Shown: positions 1-9,339 of the stretch, in pieces
How the letters are laid out: each line of letters starts with the position of its first letter
Position numbering within the stretch: position 1 is the stretch's first letter
Source of the DNA: Bolinopsis microptera
Lineage: Eukaryota; Ctenophora; Tentaculata; Lobata; Bolinopsidae
Assembly (NCBI RefSeq): GCF_026151205.1
Contig: NC_087079.1
Span: 4,793,230 to 4,857,229, forward strand
Direction of reading: 5' to 3'
DNA: 64,000 nt
Notes under the pieces: model-generated
Databases searched by the model: none
Told to the model about the DNA's origin: nothing
Seen by the model: the letters and a program-made list of their open reading frames with translations, nothing else
Program-made: the position numbers and the translations under genes

Positions 1-326
1 AATTCTCTTAATCGATACAATACTGGAGTTCAGCTTTAAAGATAAATGATTAAGATGTGGTTCCCAACATAGCTGTTCGTCTATTATCACCCCAAGAAAC
101 TTTGTACATTGAACTTTTTCTAGCTTTTTGCCATCTATTGAAATCGTTAGAATCCTGTTAAAGGGCCGTGTTCTAGCACAGGTCTGTGTTGCTCTTGACA
201 AACCTGGCTGAAAATGCATAAAACAACTTTTCCCTGCATTTATATGTAACTTGTTAGACTCCATATAGTTACTGACTTGTTTCATTACATGATTAGCTTT
301 TTCATAAGCTTCCTGTGCTGAACGAC
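1..326 (-). pseudogene. LINE-A ORF2, segment after the RT YADD box (continues off left edge)
   Basis: The minus strand is open throughout and encodes the region just downstream of a reverse transcriptase active site: a helix-rich stretch, then INAGK, then the thumb-proximal motif KFLGVIIDE. It is the continuation of the ORF2 that stops at 9340 on the far side of the palindromic element. Counting one copy of the 6-bp duplication, the reading frame passes from the FADDTN box into this segment without a break. The rest of ORF2 and the 3' end lie beyond the window's left edge. Confidence 0.85.
321..326. repeat. 6-bp target site duplication, left copy
   Basis: AACGAC directly precedes the first base of the left arm and recurs directly after the last base of the right arm at 9334-9339. 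Removing one copy together with the element restores the LINE-A reading frame, which independently supports these exact boundaries. Confidence 0.9.
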
Positions 327-359
327 AGTAGTATATATACATACACCTGGCCGTCAATC

Positions 360-475
360 ACCTAGGTGTGAACTGCCCCCGGGGCCTCCCCGGGCTGAGC
401 TGCCCCCGGGAGCTGCCCCGGGGAGCTGAGGGACTGCCCCGGGGAGCTGGGGAACACCCTCCGTGAACCAGGGGC
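360..475. other. GC-rich terminal block of left arm
   Basis: Tandem runs of C4-G4 clusters (CCCCGGGG and variants) make this the most GC-rich stretch of an otherwise AT-rich element. The mirror copy lies at 9185-9300. A 95-codon ATG-initiated frame (354-641 minus; 9019-9306 plus) runs out through this block to the element end. Its Pro/Gly-rich C-terminus is set by the repeats, so I do not call it a gene. The block could fold strongly and may be a terminal recognition structure; that is inference. Confidence 0.6.
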
Positions 476-641
476 AATCGCAACAACAATCACCACAGCC
501 CGGGAACTCGCCCGGAACGGGCTCTCTGTGAGCCAGGTGTGAAATATCCTCGTAACGGGCTCCGGGGACCCTCGAGAGATCGTTCATTTGTTGTTGAGTT
601 CGATTGTTTAGTTTCACACCTCTCGGACTGGAACAAGACAT

Positions 642-1954
642 CTCAGATGTAAGTATATTTTTATTTTGTAGCGAATAATCTGTTCACGGGGCACACAAAA
701 CTGTCCCGGGCCCTTGTTCCTAAGATCCGCAAGTCCGGTGTGATCTTTCTTAGAGCACGAGGACTTTTATTGCAATAAATCCCTCGGTGTGAACCCGACC
801 CTCCCAGAGCAATAGGTCCCACAATTTGCAGCAAGTACTTGCTATATCAAAATCTACACAATCATATTTCAACTTACCCTCCCGATCTCCGCGTGACCAC
901 TCCCGGAATTATTATGTTTATCATCATTTCATATGTGTTATCTTTGAAACAGCAATCTACGACACGGCGAGATCTTGACCAATTTTTGTTTACACTTGAT
1001 GTCTAGTAATGCTACATAGTATTTCACAAGTCCGTTTTTTTAAAAATTTTCAACTTGAACTCAAGCTCCGGACACACAGAACTAGTAGCAACAATTGACG
1101 CTGCATTATTATTTTGAGGTGTGACAATTGTTTGAAGAGAGCTTTTCATAAATGTATCATGAGACCGTGATATGTTGAATATTGTCAAACCTGATCCCCC
1201 GTATTACGCCTGATTTACTTGAAATTCGTTTACCAATTTTGTAAATATGATTATTTGTTGTTATTTCGAAGAGAAGTGACTGAAAAGGTGCCAATTTTTC
1301 AATTCTGGGACTTGCAACAAAACGTTAGTTTGTCAGGTGAGTCAGTCATAATGTTAAACTGGAAGAGTAGCGCGGTTGAAACATGTATATAAAATTTTCA
1401 ATTGTTGAGTATTCTACGTATTCCAACAACATCTTGTTTTTCTTCATTTTGCTAATTCCGGAAGCATTAATTTTACGCTTCCATCATATTGTAAGATTTA
1501 AAATTGAGTAATTATAGGACTGTCAAATATTGCAACTAAATTTACAGGGGTCAATAACAGATAGTGATCCAATCACGTGACCGTTAATCCTTTCACGATA
1601 CAGTATTACTCCTTACGGACATAAACCATGTAGTGGAACTCACAGCTAGGAGCTCTACGTTTGAGACTCTGGCTAGGGGGAACTATGATATCCACCTTCA
1701 CGAGATGCATGCCACACCAGGTAATTACAGATTGAAGCAAATCCCAGTTACAGTTTTCAGTTTATTCAACCGAATCCGTTTTCCCTTTTGAATTATATGA
1801 TGATCATTTTGTAACAGTGCTGATTTTCATAAAACATCACGCAAAACATTCCAGGGTCTAGAACTGGTGACGATGCAACAAGACTGAACAATATCAAAAC
1901 AACATTCAAGCAAAATTGAGCGATGTTTGAGTAAATTGCTGAGCAGTCCCCAAG
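642..1954. other. Arm spacer without recognisable gene
   Basis: This AT-rich sequence lies between the GC-rich terminus and the zinc-finger promoter. I see no long open frame or known motif. It may hold the distal promoter of the zinc-finger gene. The mirror is 7706-9018. Confidence 0.5.
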
Positions 1955-1963
1955 TATATAAAG
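1955..1963 (+). promoter_or_regulatory. TATA box of left zinc-finger gene
   Basis: TATATAAAG lies about 33 bp upstream of the ATG at 1996. It fits a core promoter with a very short leader and favours that ATG over upstream non-ATG codons. Confidence 0.55.
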
Positions 1964-1995
1964 AGAACAAGGTTGGAAATTCATTTCAATCAGAG

Positions 1996-2637
1996 ATGTC
2001 GGTGTTTCGTCCTCTCTGCGATAAACAATTCGCAAACAAGCAAAGTCTGTCCTCACACAAAAGTCGGTATCATCGGAAGAAGGGAGAATCACACACAAGT
2101 TCTATCAACCACCCACCGTCAAAAGCTTATGTGACTGATGAAATAAGGGATAATCCTGAATATTCAGACGCTGATACAACAATATCTGAAGAAGATTATC
2201 AAGACAGTTCTAACTCTGAAGTAGCAAGTGTTGATGATGAGTCAAAAACAGAATCTGATCATATGACAAGTAGAGATAAGCTAGACTCTGACTCCCTGTG
2301 GCAACAAAAATGTAAGCGGAAAGAAGTACCAATCAAACAAATAAACAAAAAGGTGAAGATGTCGAAATTTATCAAAACTTTAGACGTTCTGTCACAAAGA
2401 AAGTTATGTAAGGAGGAAGACAAACGTTTTGACTTTTTATCCTCTTACATAATGAAAAATGAAGTGTTTGAGACATTGAAGCAGCGACTCAATAACTCTA
2501 GGCAAGACATCGCCACCGTTTTAAGTTTGGAAGAACGAGCTCTATTGGATGCAGTAATTACAACTACAAGTCTATCTGATGTCAACAAGCTAATGAACGA
2601 GAATAAAACAATCGTCAGTAAGATTCTTGAACTTTAA
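1996..2637 (+). CDS. C2H2 zinc-finger protein, left-arm copy (first zinc ligand lost)
   Basis: 213 codons. Residues 1-30 form one C2H2-like finger, with a C-x2-C start and an H-x4-H end (key run CDKQFANKQSLSSHKSRYH). An acidic Ser/Asp/Glu-rich linker follows (about residues 45-100), then a basic patch (KCKRKEVPIKQINKKVKM), then a helical C-terminus. The layout suggests a DNA-binding regulator with an acidic activation-type segment. In this copy the first zinc cysteine is Arg (CGT at 2008-2010, against TGT in the right-arm copy), so the finger is probably broken. The start is the ATG just after the TATA box; an upstream TTG in frame is not used. An AATAAA lies at 2816-2821. The family is not recognised. 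Because the arms are recent copies, conservation between them does not prove selection. Confidence 0.6.
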   Translation: MSVFRPLCDKQFANKQSLSSHKSRYHRKKGESHTSSINHPPSKAYVTDEIRDNPEYSDADTTISEEDYQDSSNSEVASVDDESKTESDHMTSRDKLDSDSLWQQKCKRKEVPIKQINKKVKMSKFIKTLDVLSQRKLCKEEDKRFDFLSSYIMKNEVFETLKQRLNNSRQDIATVLSLEERALLDAVITTTSLSDVNKLMNENKTIVSKILEL

Positions 2638-3709
2638 CCGTTGTTAACTATTGTTAAGTTTAATAACGAACATATAGTTGTTGAATATTTTGGATCAAAT
2701 TGACACTGTGTTGAATATTACAGTACACCTGTTACTGCTTGTTGTTGAAATTATAATTATATTTCTGGATTTAAAAGTATGATTGATATTGTACACAAGG
2801 TTGTACACAATTTTAAATAAACTGGTGGTGTTTTTGCGTTGATCTTTAATCCAGCACAAGAGCTGTAGTACCATCCGCAGGCCATCCACCTCTTTTGGGG
2901 TCAATCTCTTTTCATAGTTAGGTTTCGACTCTAGTAAACAAACCTATCCACTAATGATGATACAGATAAAATTACTAACCTGTTTAACAGCCCTATGCCT
3001 ACCCTACTGCCAGCTCAATACTGTATCTTTTTGGTGTAGGGTAATTGTATAGAACCATAGACAGTACCTTTTTGGTGTTGATCCAGCATGAGAGCTTAAG
3101 TGAACAATGAGGAGGTTCATGTAACCCTCTTCTTGTGATGACCACCGATGTAGTGTTGATGATCTCCTTTGTATGGTGATGATTCAAGAGGATCAGGTGT
3201 TCAATGTAATGAAATCTCTGTATACTACCCAGTACCCAACTGTTGGCGATCACTGCTTCTTGTGTGATCCTCATTCACACGACTGTTACAACTCCAAGTG
3301 ACATGCAACAACACATTTGTAGGATGCTCTCAAGACACATGCTACTGCACTGTTAAATTGCTGATAGGCGATTGTAAGGACGATTGTTCACGTAAATACG
3401 ACGTCTGGGATGACAGAAGAAGAGTGGACCCCTGTAGATCCATCTGGGGACCGTCATTGCTGTGGTGATTGTTGTTGTGATTATTTGTGAAGATGTGATC
3501 CTCCGATATGTAGTCCCTGCTCGCTCCAGCCTCTTGATACTGACTGTGATACCCCCCTGGTCAGATTGGCAAGCTTTTTATTCCTTTGGTATCATTAATT
3601 GCACGGTTTTTCATTGCTACCTTTGGAAATGCTTATGGCCTCCAGAAATTTAAACATACTCATGATTTTTATACAACAGTGGAATCATGAGTTTGGGTAT
3701 TTTACTCCA
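2638..3709. other. Inner left arm, no confident gene
   Basis: This block lies downstream of the zinc-finger gene. A 91-codon ATG frame runs on the minus strand (2999-3274; mirror 6386-6661). Next to it is a 69-codon frame sharing the core CWI-x4-K (LKLSCWINTKK versus LQLLCWIKDQRK), suggesting an old internal duplication of about 230 bp. Neither frame has a recognisable domain. GGTGATTGTTGTTGTGATTA near 3463 is an inverted relative of a motif near 484 in the same arm. Confidence 0.35.
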
Positions 3710-3967
3710 AAAGGATAGATTATCAAGGATTTTCATAGATTTTCAGGATTATCAAGGATATCAAGATTATCAAGGATTTTCATAGATTTTATAGATATAT
3801 CACAATCGAAAGAGTCATCAGAGATGACAGACTTTTCTGAGAAAGCAGTGTTTTGAAAATTTAGTTCGGACTTCCCTGACTTCCCAGGCTTCCACTGGCG
3901 GGCCCTGCGCGGAGAATGAGGGGGCGCAGAGGGGAAATCACGGGATGTCTGGGAAGTCTACTGTCAT

Positions 3968-4070
3968 GCCTATCATTATTATCAGTTGTCTATCATTATT
4001 ATCATTCACCTATAATTATTATCATTTGTCTATCATTATTTGAAATTTTTTATCATTATTACCACTTATT
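3968..4070. repeat. Short AT-rich tandem repeat at left edge of the unique centre
   Basis: Four imperfect copies of a roughly 20-bp unit built on CTATCATTATTATCA lie directly inside the left arm boundary. Confidence 0.7.
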
Positions 4071-4166
4071 TAATATTTAGTGAATAAACAATTAAAACGA
4101 ACTGTTACTATAAATTGTAATATGTGAAAATTACTTTAAACTATGTTATCCCTCTAGGGAAGGAAA

Positions 4167-4877
4167 CTAATAAATATCAATTACATTTAGAAAACGACCA
4201 TTACTGGCTATCCAACCAATAACAAAGTAACTATCACCAACTTTTAATTCAGGGATGATTTTGAACACTAAGTTGCTTTCAAAAATAACTGGTGTAAAAG
4301 TTTTATGTCCATCAGCAAAATATAATTCAAGTCTATAACCCCTTGAGCTCTCGTACTTCTTTAAAGTATACGATACAAGTTTCATTTGTGCATTAACTCT
4401 CTTCGAATGTTCAGCTTCTGATATAGCACTACACCCCAAACACTCAATTCTCTGTGCATTCATAGCTTCCAATGAAGAGTAGCACACTGGACAATTGTCT
4501 ATTTCAGCAGGTATCATGTTGATGAGTTGAGGGAAGTTATTCTTGAAGGAATACTGTACTTCAACCTCCTCGCCTATCTTGAAAGGTTCCATCGTTGCTT
4601 TCTTTAGAAGTAATGAATCCCAAACGTTGAACTTTAAATGTTTTGTTTTAAACGGTATATTTGTAGTAACTGTTAACCTCGTATACCCTCTTACTACTGG
4701 TCGAACTTCTGATATAAACCCGTAACAGTTGAAGAAAGCCATTTTGAAACGTAGTTGCCGATGTAAAACAAGAAATGAGTTCCAACATTGTTGTATCGAG
4801 CTTATAGTTATAGAGTTATACTTATTCTTTAGGTAAGTTACTGGTAAACACTTTAAGACCCTGTCCAGTGTCCGCAT
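4167..4877 (-). CDS. Putative OB-fold/zinc-ribbon single-strand DNA-binding protein
   Basis: 237 codons from the first ATG (4875-4877); an internal ATG at 4740-4742 (171 residues) is an equally plausible start. From the internal Met, the pattern is a first beta-rich module (FNCYGFISEVRPVVRGYTRL ... GEEVEVQY), then a four-cysteine ribbon (CPVC ... CLGC), then a second beta-rich module ending VGDSYFVIGWIASNG. OB-fold, zinc ribbon, OB-fold is the kind of order seen in replication protein A-like proteins, which hold single-stranded DNA. This is a structural impression; I recognise no family signature. The gene lies only in the unpaired centre, 135 bp from the next minus-strand gene, so the two may be co-expressed. 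Confidence 0.5.
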   Translation of the reverse strand: MRTLDRVLKCLPVTYLKNKYNSITISSIQQCWNSFLVLHRQLRFKMAFFNCYGFISEVRPVVRGYTRLTVTTNIPFKTKHLKFNVWDSLLLKKATMEPFKIGEEVEVQYSFKNNFPQLINMIPAEIDNCPVCYSSLEAMNAQRIECLGCSAISEAEHSKRVNAQMKLVSYTLKKYESSRGYRLELYFADGHKTFTPVIFESNLVFKIIPELKVGDSYFVIGWIASNGRFLNVIDIY

Positions 4878-5012
4878 ATATTTGTTGTCGTTAATTATGG
4901 TTGTGATATCCGACAAATACTTTTCATGATGTAGTGTATCCAAAACTACATTTTCAAATCAATAAAACTATTTAAAATTAGGTGATCGCATGAAAAATGT
5001 TAATATTTCAGT

Positions 5013-5570
5013 TTAAGGATTATCCTCTTTTATCTCGAGAACCTGCTTACAATCAAGTTCTGTACTAACATACACATTATTATTGGATGACTGAATAAGC
5101 TGTTTTAATATGCTAAATCCCTTAGTTTTAGATTCAAGCAATACTCCTGCTGTAAACGTTAAAATAAAAAAATAGAAATAATTTACATCTGACTCCAAAT
5201 TGTAAACAGGAGTGGCAGGAGGTTCAATGTCTATAGCAGTGATTATTGGAGAAATAAATGTGAAGTGTTCAAATTCAGTTTGTTGGATTTCTCCATTATA
5301 TCTCTGTAACAACATATCAACTTCATCAATTTTGAATCCTTTCCAGGAGAATAGAAAGCTATCCCTCTCTATAGTCGCGTTAAAGAGTGAAAACATCTTC
5401 CCATGATCGCGATTCAAATGTAAAAACAATGTTTTGTCTTCACGGTACAGATGTGCTGTTTTGTTGACCCCCTCAAAAAAGAAGTAGTTTTGTGTTTTGT
5501 TTGAATTAACTGGAAATTCAATGACGAAGGCCAGTGTAGAAACTACGCTAAATAAAAAATTAAAGTTCAT
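5013..5570 (-). CDS. Putative secreted or membrane protein, unidentified
   Basis: 185 codons from the ATG at 5568-5570, chosen because it opens a good signal peptide (MNFNFLFSVVSTLAFVIEF). Longer versions start at non-ATG or less suitable codons. N-linked glycosylation sequons follow (NKT twice, NAT). A mid-region FLFSWKGF faintly recalls the FxFTW core of WIF domains, too weak to name. A hydrophobic segment YFYFFILTFTAGVLL near residue 130 is a likely membrane anchor, with a short polar tail ending EIKEDNP. A signal peptide, sequons and anchor suggest a surface glycoprotein on a virus-like element. Its role is unknown. Confidence 0.5.
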   Translation of the reverse strand: MNFNFLFSVVSTLAFVIEFPVNSNKTQNYFFFEGVNKTAHLYREDKTLFLHLNRDHGKMFSLFNATIERDSFLFSWKGFKIDEVDMLLQRYNGEIQQTEFEHFTFISPIITAIDIEPPATPVYNLESDVNYFYFFILTFTAGVLLESKTKGFSILKQLIQSSNNNVYVSTELDCKQVLEIKEDNP

Positions 5571-7022
5571 GTTTGAATGGGGGAGGGGGTAAGACTTCAT
5601 TGCTTTTATACCCATATGGAACGATGTCATATTAAGTAAACATATCCCGAGCAAGTTTAATTGAATCCCTGGTTATTGTAAATGGGTTGAAAATGACAGT
5701 AGACTTCCCAGACATCCCGTGATTTCCCCTCTGCGCCCCCTCATTCTCCGCGCAGGGCCCGCCAGTGGAAGCCTGGGAAGTCAGGGAAGTCCGAACTAAA
5801 TTTTCAAAACACTGCTTTCTCAGAAAAGTCTGTCATCTCTGATGACTCTTTCGATTGTGATATATCTATAAAATCTATGAAAATCCTTGATAATCTTGAT
5901 ATCCTTGATAATCCTGAAAATCTATGAAAATCCTTGATAATCTATCCTTTTGGAGTAAAATACCCAAACTCATGATTCCACTGTTGTATAAAAATCATGA
6001 GTATGTTTAAATTTCTGGAGGCCATAAGCATTTCCAAAGGTAGCAATGAAAAACCGTGCAATTAATGATACCAAAGGAATAAAAAGCTTGCCAATCTGAT
6101 CAGGGGGGTATCACAGTCAGTATCAAGAGGCAGGAGCGAGCAGGGACTACATATCGGAGGATCACATCTTCACAAATAATCACAACAACAATCACCACAG
6201 CAATGACGGTCCCCAGATGGATCTACAGGGGTCCACTCTTCTTCTGTCATCCCAGACGTCGTATTTACGTGAACAATCGTCCTTACAATCGCCTATCAGC
6301 AATTTAACAGTGCAGTAGCATGTGTCTTGAGAGCATCCTACAAATGTGTTGTTGCATGTCACTTGGAGTTGTAACAGTCGTGTGAATGAGGATCACACAA
6401 GAAGCAGTGATCGCCAACAGTTGGGTACTGGGTAGTATACAGAGATTTCATTACATTGAACACCTGATCCTCTTGAATCATCACCATACAAAGGAGATCA
6501 TCAACACTACATCGGTGGTCATCACAAGAAGAGGGTTACATGAACCTCCTCATTGTTCACTTAAGCTCTCATGCTGGATCAACACCAAAAAGGTACTGTC
6601 TATGGTTCTATACAATTACCCTACACCAAAAAGATACAGTATTGAGCTGGCAGTAGGGTAGGCATAGGGCTGTTAAACAGGTTAGTAATTTTATCTGTAT
6701 CATCATTAGTGGATAGGTTTGTTTACTAGAGTCGAAACCTAACTATGAAAAGAGATTGACCCCAAAAGAGGTGGATGGCCTGCGGATGGTACTACAGCTC
6801 TTGTGCTGGATTAAAGATCAACGCAAAAACACCACCAGTTTATTTAAAATTGTGTACAACCTTGTGTACAATATCAATCATACTTTTAAATCCAGAAATA
6901 TAATTATAATTTCAACAACAAGCAGTAACAGGTGTACTGTAATATTCAACACAGTGTCAATTTGATCCAAAATATTTAACAACTATATGTTCGTTATTAA
7001 ACTTAACAATAGTTAACAACGG

Positions 7023-7664
7023 TTAAAGTTCAAGAATCTTACTGACGATTGTTTTATTCTCGTTCATTAGCTTGTTGACATCAGATAGACTTGTAGTTGT
7101 AATTACTGCATCCAATAGAGCTCGTTCTTCCAAACTTAAAACGGTGGCGATGTCTTGCCTAGAGTTATTGAGTCGCTGCTTCAATGTCTCAAACACTTCA
7201 TTTTTCATTATGTAAGAGGATAAAAAGTCAAAACGTTTGTCTTCCTCCTTACATAACTTTCTTTGTGACAGAACGTCTAAAGTTTTGATAAATTTCGACA
7301 TCTTCACCTTTTTGTTTATTTGTTTGATTGGTACTTCTTTCCGCTTACATTTTTGTTGCCACAGGGAGTCAGAGTCTAGCTTATCTCTACTTGTCATATG
7401 ATCAGATTCTGTTTTTGACTCATCATCAACACTTGCTACTTCAGAGTTAGAACTGTCTTGATAATCTTCTTCAGATATTGTTGTATCAGCGTCTGAATAT
7501 TCAGGATTATCCCTTATTTCATCAGTCACATAAGCTTTTGACGGTGGGTGGTTGATAGAACTTGTGTGTGATTCTCCCTTCTTCCGATGATACCGACTTT
7601 TGTGTGAGGACAGACTTTGCTTGTTTGCGAATTGTTTATCGCAGAGAGGACAAAACACCGACAT
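7023..7664 (-). CDS. C2H2 zinc-finger protein, right-arm copy (intact finger)
   Basis: 213 codons, identical to the left-arm copy except that both zinc cysteines are present (FCPLCDKQF), so this is the copy likely to fold. It has the same acidic middle, basic patch and helical C-terminus. The start is ATG at 7662-7664, about 33 bp from a TATA box. The opposite-strand frame at 7562-7867 is a shadow. The likely role is transcriptional or replicative regulation of the element; this is inference. Confidence 0.6.
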   Translation of the reverse strand: MSVFCPLCDKQFANKQSLSSHKSRYHRKKGESHTSSINHPPSKAYVTDEIRDNPEYSDADTTISEEDYQDSSNSEVASVDDESKTESDHMTSRDKLDSDSLWQQKCKRKEVPIKQINKKVKMSKFIKTLDVLSQRKLCKEEDKRFDFLSSYIMKNEVFETLKQRLNNSRQDIATVLSLEERALLDAVITTTSLSDVNKLMNENKTIVSKILEL

Positions 7665-7696
7665 CTCTGATTGAAATGAATTTCCAACCTTGTTCT

Positions 7697-7705
7697 CTTT
7701 ATATA
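7697..7705 (-). promoter_or_regulatory. TATA box of right zinc-finger gene
   Basis: Mirror of the box at 1955-1963 (TATATAAAG on the minus strand), at the same distance from the start codon. Confidence 0.55.
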
Positions 7706-9184
7706 CTTGGGGACTGCTCAGCAATTTACTCAAACATCGCTCAATTTTGCTTGAATGTTGTTTTGATATTGTTCAGTCTTGTTGCATCGTCACCAGTTCT
7801 AGACCCTGGAATGTTTTGCGTGATGTTTTATGAAAATCAGCACTGTTACAAAATGATCATCATATAATTCAAAAGGGAAAACGGATTCGGTTGAATAAAC
7901 TGAAAACTGTAACTGGGATTTGCTTCAATCTGTAATTACCTGGTGTGGCATGCATCTCGTGAAGGTGGATATCATAGTTCCCCCTAGCCAGAGTCTCAAA
8001 CGTAGAGCTCCTAGCTGTGAGTTCCACTACATGGTTTATGTCCGTAAGGAGTAATACTGTATCGTGAAAGGATTAACGGTCACGTGATTGGATCACTATC
8101 TGTTATTGACCCCTGTAAATTTAGTTGCAATATTTGACAGTCCTATAATTACTCAATTTTAAATCTTACAGTATGATGGAAGCGTAAAATTAATGCTTCC
8201 GGAATTAGCAAAATGAAGAAAAACAAGATGTTGTTGGAATACGTAGAATACTCAACAATTGAAAATTTTATATACATGTTTCAACCGCGCTACTCTTCCA
8301 GTTTAACATTATGACTGACTCACCTGACAAACTAACGTTTTGTTGCAAGTCCCAGAATTGAAAAATTGGCACCTTTTCAGTCACTTCTCTTCGAAATAAC
8401 AACAAATAATCATATTTACAAAATTGGTAAACGAATTTCAAGTAAATCAGGCGTAATACGGGGGATCAGGTTTGACAATATTCAACATATCACGGTCTCA
8501 TGATACATTTATGAAAAGCTCTCTTCAAACAATTGTCACACCTCAAAATAATAATGCAGCGTCAATTGTTGCTACTAGTTCTGTGTGTCCGGAGCTTGAG
8601 TTCAAGTTGAAAATTTAAAAAAAAACGGACTTGTGAAATACTATGTAGCATTACTAGACATCAAGTGTAAACAAAAATTGGTCAAGATCTCGCCGTGTCG
8701 TAGATTGCTGTTTCAAAGATAACACATATGAAATGATGATAAACATAATAATTCCGGGAGTGGTCACGCGGAGATCGGGAGGGTAAGTTGAAATATGATT
8801 GTGTAGATTTTGATATAGCAAGTACTTGCTGCAAATTGTGGGACCTATTGCTCTGGGAGGGTCGGGTTCACACCGAGGGATTTATTGCAATAAAAGTCCT
8901 CGTGCTCTAAGAAAGATCACACCGGACTTGCGGATCTTAGGAACAAGGGCCCGGGACAGTGTTGTGTGCCCCGTGAACAGAATATTCGCTACAAAATAAA
9001 AATATACTTACATCTGAGATGTCTTGTTCCAGTCCGAGAGGTGTGAAACTAAACAATCGAACTCAACAACAAATGAACGATCTCTCGAGGGTCCCCGGAG
9101 CCCGTTACGAGGATATTTCACACCTGGCTCACAGAGAGCCCGTTCCGGGCGAGTTCCCGGGCTGTGGTGATTGTTGTTGCGATT

Positions 9185-9300
9185 GCCCCTGGTTCACGGA
9201 GGGTGTTCCCCAGCTCCCCGGGGCAGTCCCTCAGCTCCCCGGGGCAGCTCCCGGGGGCAGCTCAGCCCGGGGAGGCCCCGGGGGCAGTTCACACCTAGGT
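9185..9300. other. GC-rich terminal block of right arm
   Basis: Mirror of 360-475, with the same clustered CCCCGGGG runs directly inside the element end. Confidence 0.6.
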
Positions 9301-9333
9301 GATTGACGGCCAGGTGTATGTATATATACTACT

Positions 9334-9339
9334 AACGAC
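9334..9339. repeat. 6-bp target site duplication, right copy
   Basis: AACGAC, matching 321-326 and directly abutting the right end of the palindromic element. Confidence 0.9.

Larger units (their letters stand above)
327..3967 (+). repeat. Left inverted arm
   Basis: Every base x pairs with base 9660-x in the right arm, with no net length difference. Reading both arms I noted about nine single-base differences, near 680, 700, 1040, 1490, 2008, 2680, 3535 and 3555, so identity is roughly 99.7 percent. The arm contains a GC-rich terminus, the zinc-finger gene, and an inner AT-rich block (3710-3810) of imperfect repeats around the unit ATCAAGGATTTTCATAG. Confidence 0.95.
327..9333. mobile_element. 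9.0-kb palindromic mobile element with 3.6-kb inverted arms
   Basis: The element begins AGTAGTATATATACATAC and ends with its exact inverse. It is flanked by a 6-bp duplication and interrupts the RT gene of LINE-A. Structure: arm (3,641 bp), unique centre (1,725 bp), inverted arm (3,641 bp). Cargo: one zinc-finger gene per arm and two minus-strand genes in the centre. Polinton/Maverick elements are known for 6-bp duplications, AG-starting termini and self-encoded virus-like genes; those two structural traits match. However, no integrase, protein-primed polymerase, packaging ATPase or capsid gene is recognisable, so this would be a derived, non-autonomous form. An IS3EU-type DNA transposon (also reported with 6-bp duplications) is an alternative. 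Boundaries are very certain; the class is not. Confidence 0.9.
5693..9333 (-). repeat. Right inverted arm
   Basis: Mirror of the left arm, offset by the 1,725-bp centre. It starts exactly where the left arm ends (ATGACAG at the inner edge) and carries the same gene and motifs on the opposite strand. Confidence 0.95.

Noticed and set aside
354-641. 95-codon gene at the element tip (and mirror 9019-9306)
   Set aside because: ATG-initiated, but its C-terminal half is a GC-repeat by-product and it runs to the very end of the element. The mirror copy is not independent evidence.
1793-2098. 101-codon frame opposite the zinc-finger gene (and mirror 7562-7867)
   Set aside because: Overlaps the zinc-finger gene on the other strand; no domain.
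5013-5570. WIF-domain (RYK-like) receptor
   Set aside because: Only a short FLFSWKG-type core resembles WIF; the rest of the pattern and the cysteine pair are absent.
327-9333. Palindrome as pure assembly artefact
   Set aside because: Exact 6-bp duplication, AG...CT ends and frame restoration of LINE-A fit a real insertion. A handful of arm differences also argue against simple duplication of reads, though long reads should confirm.
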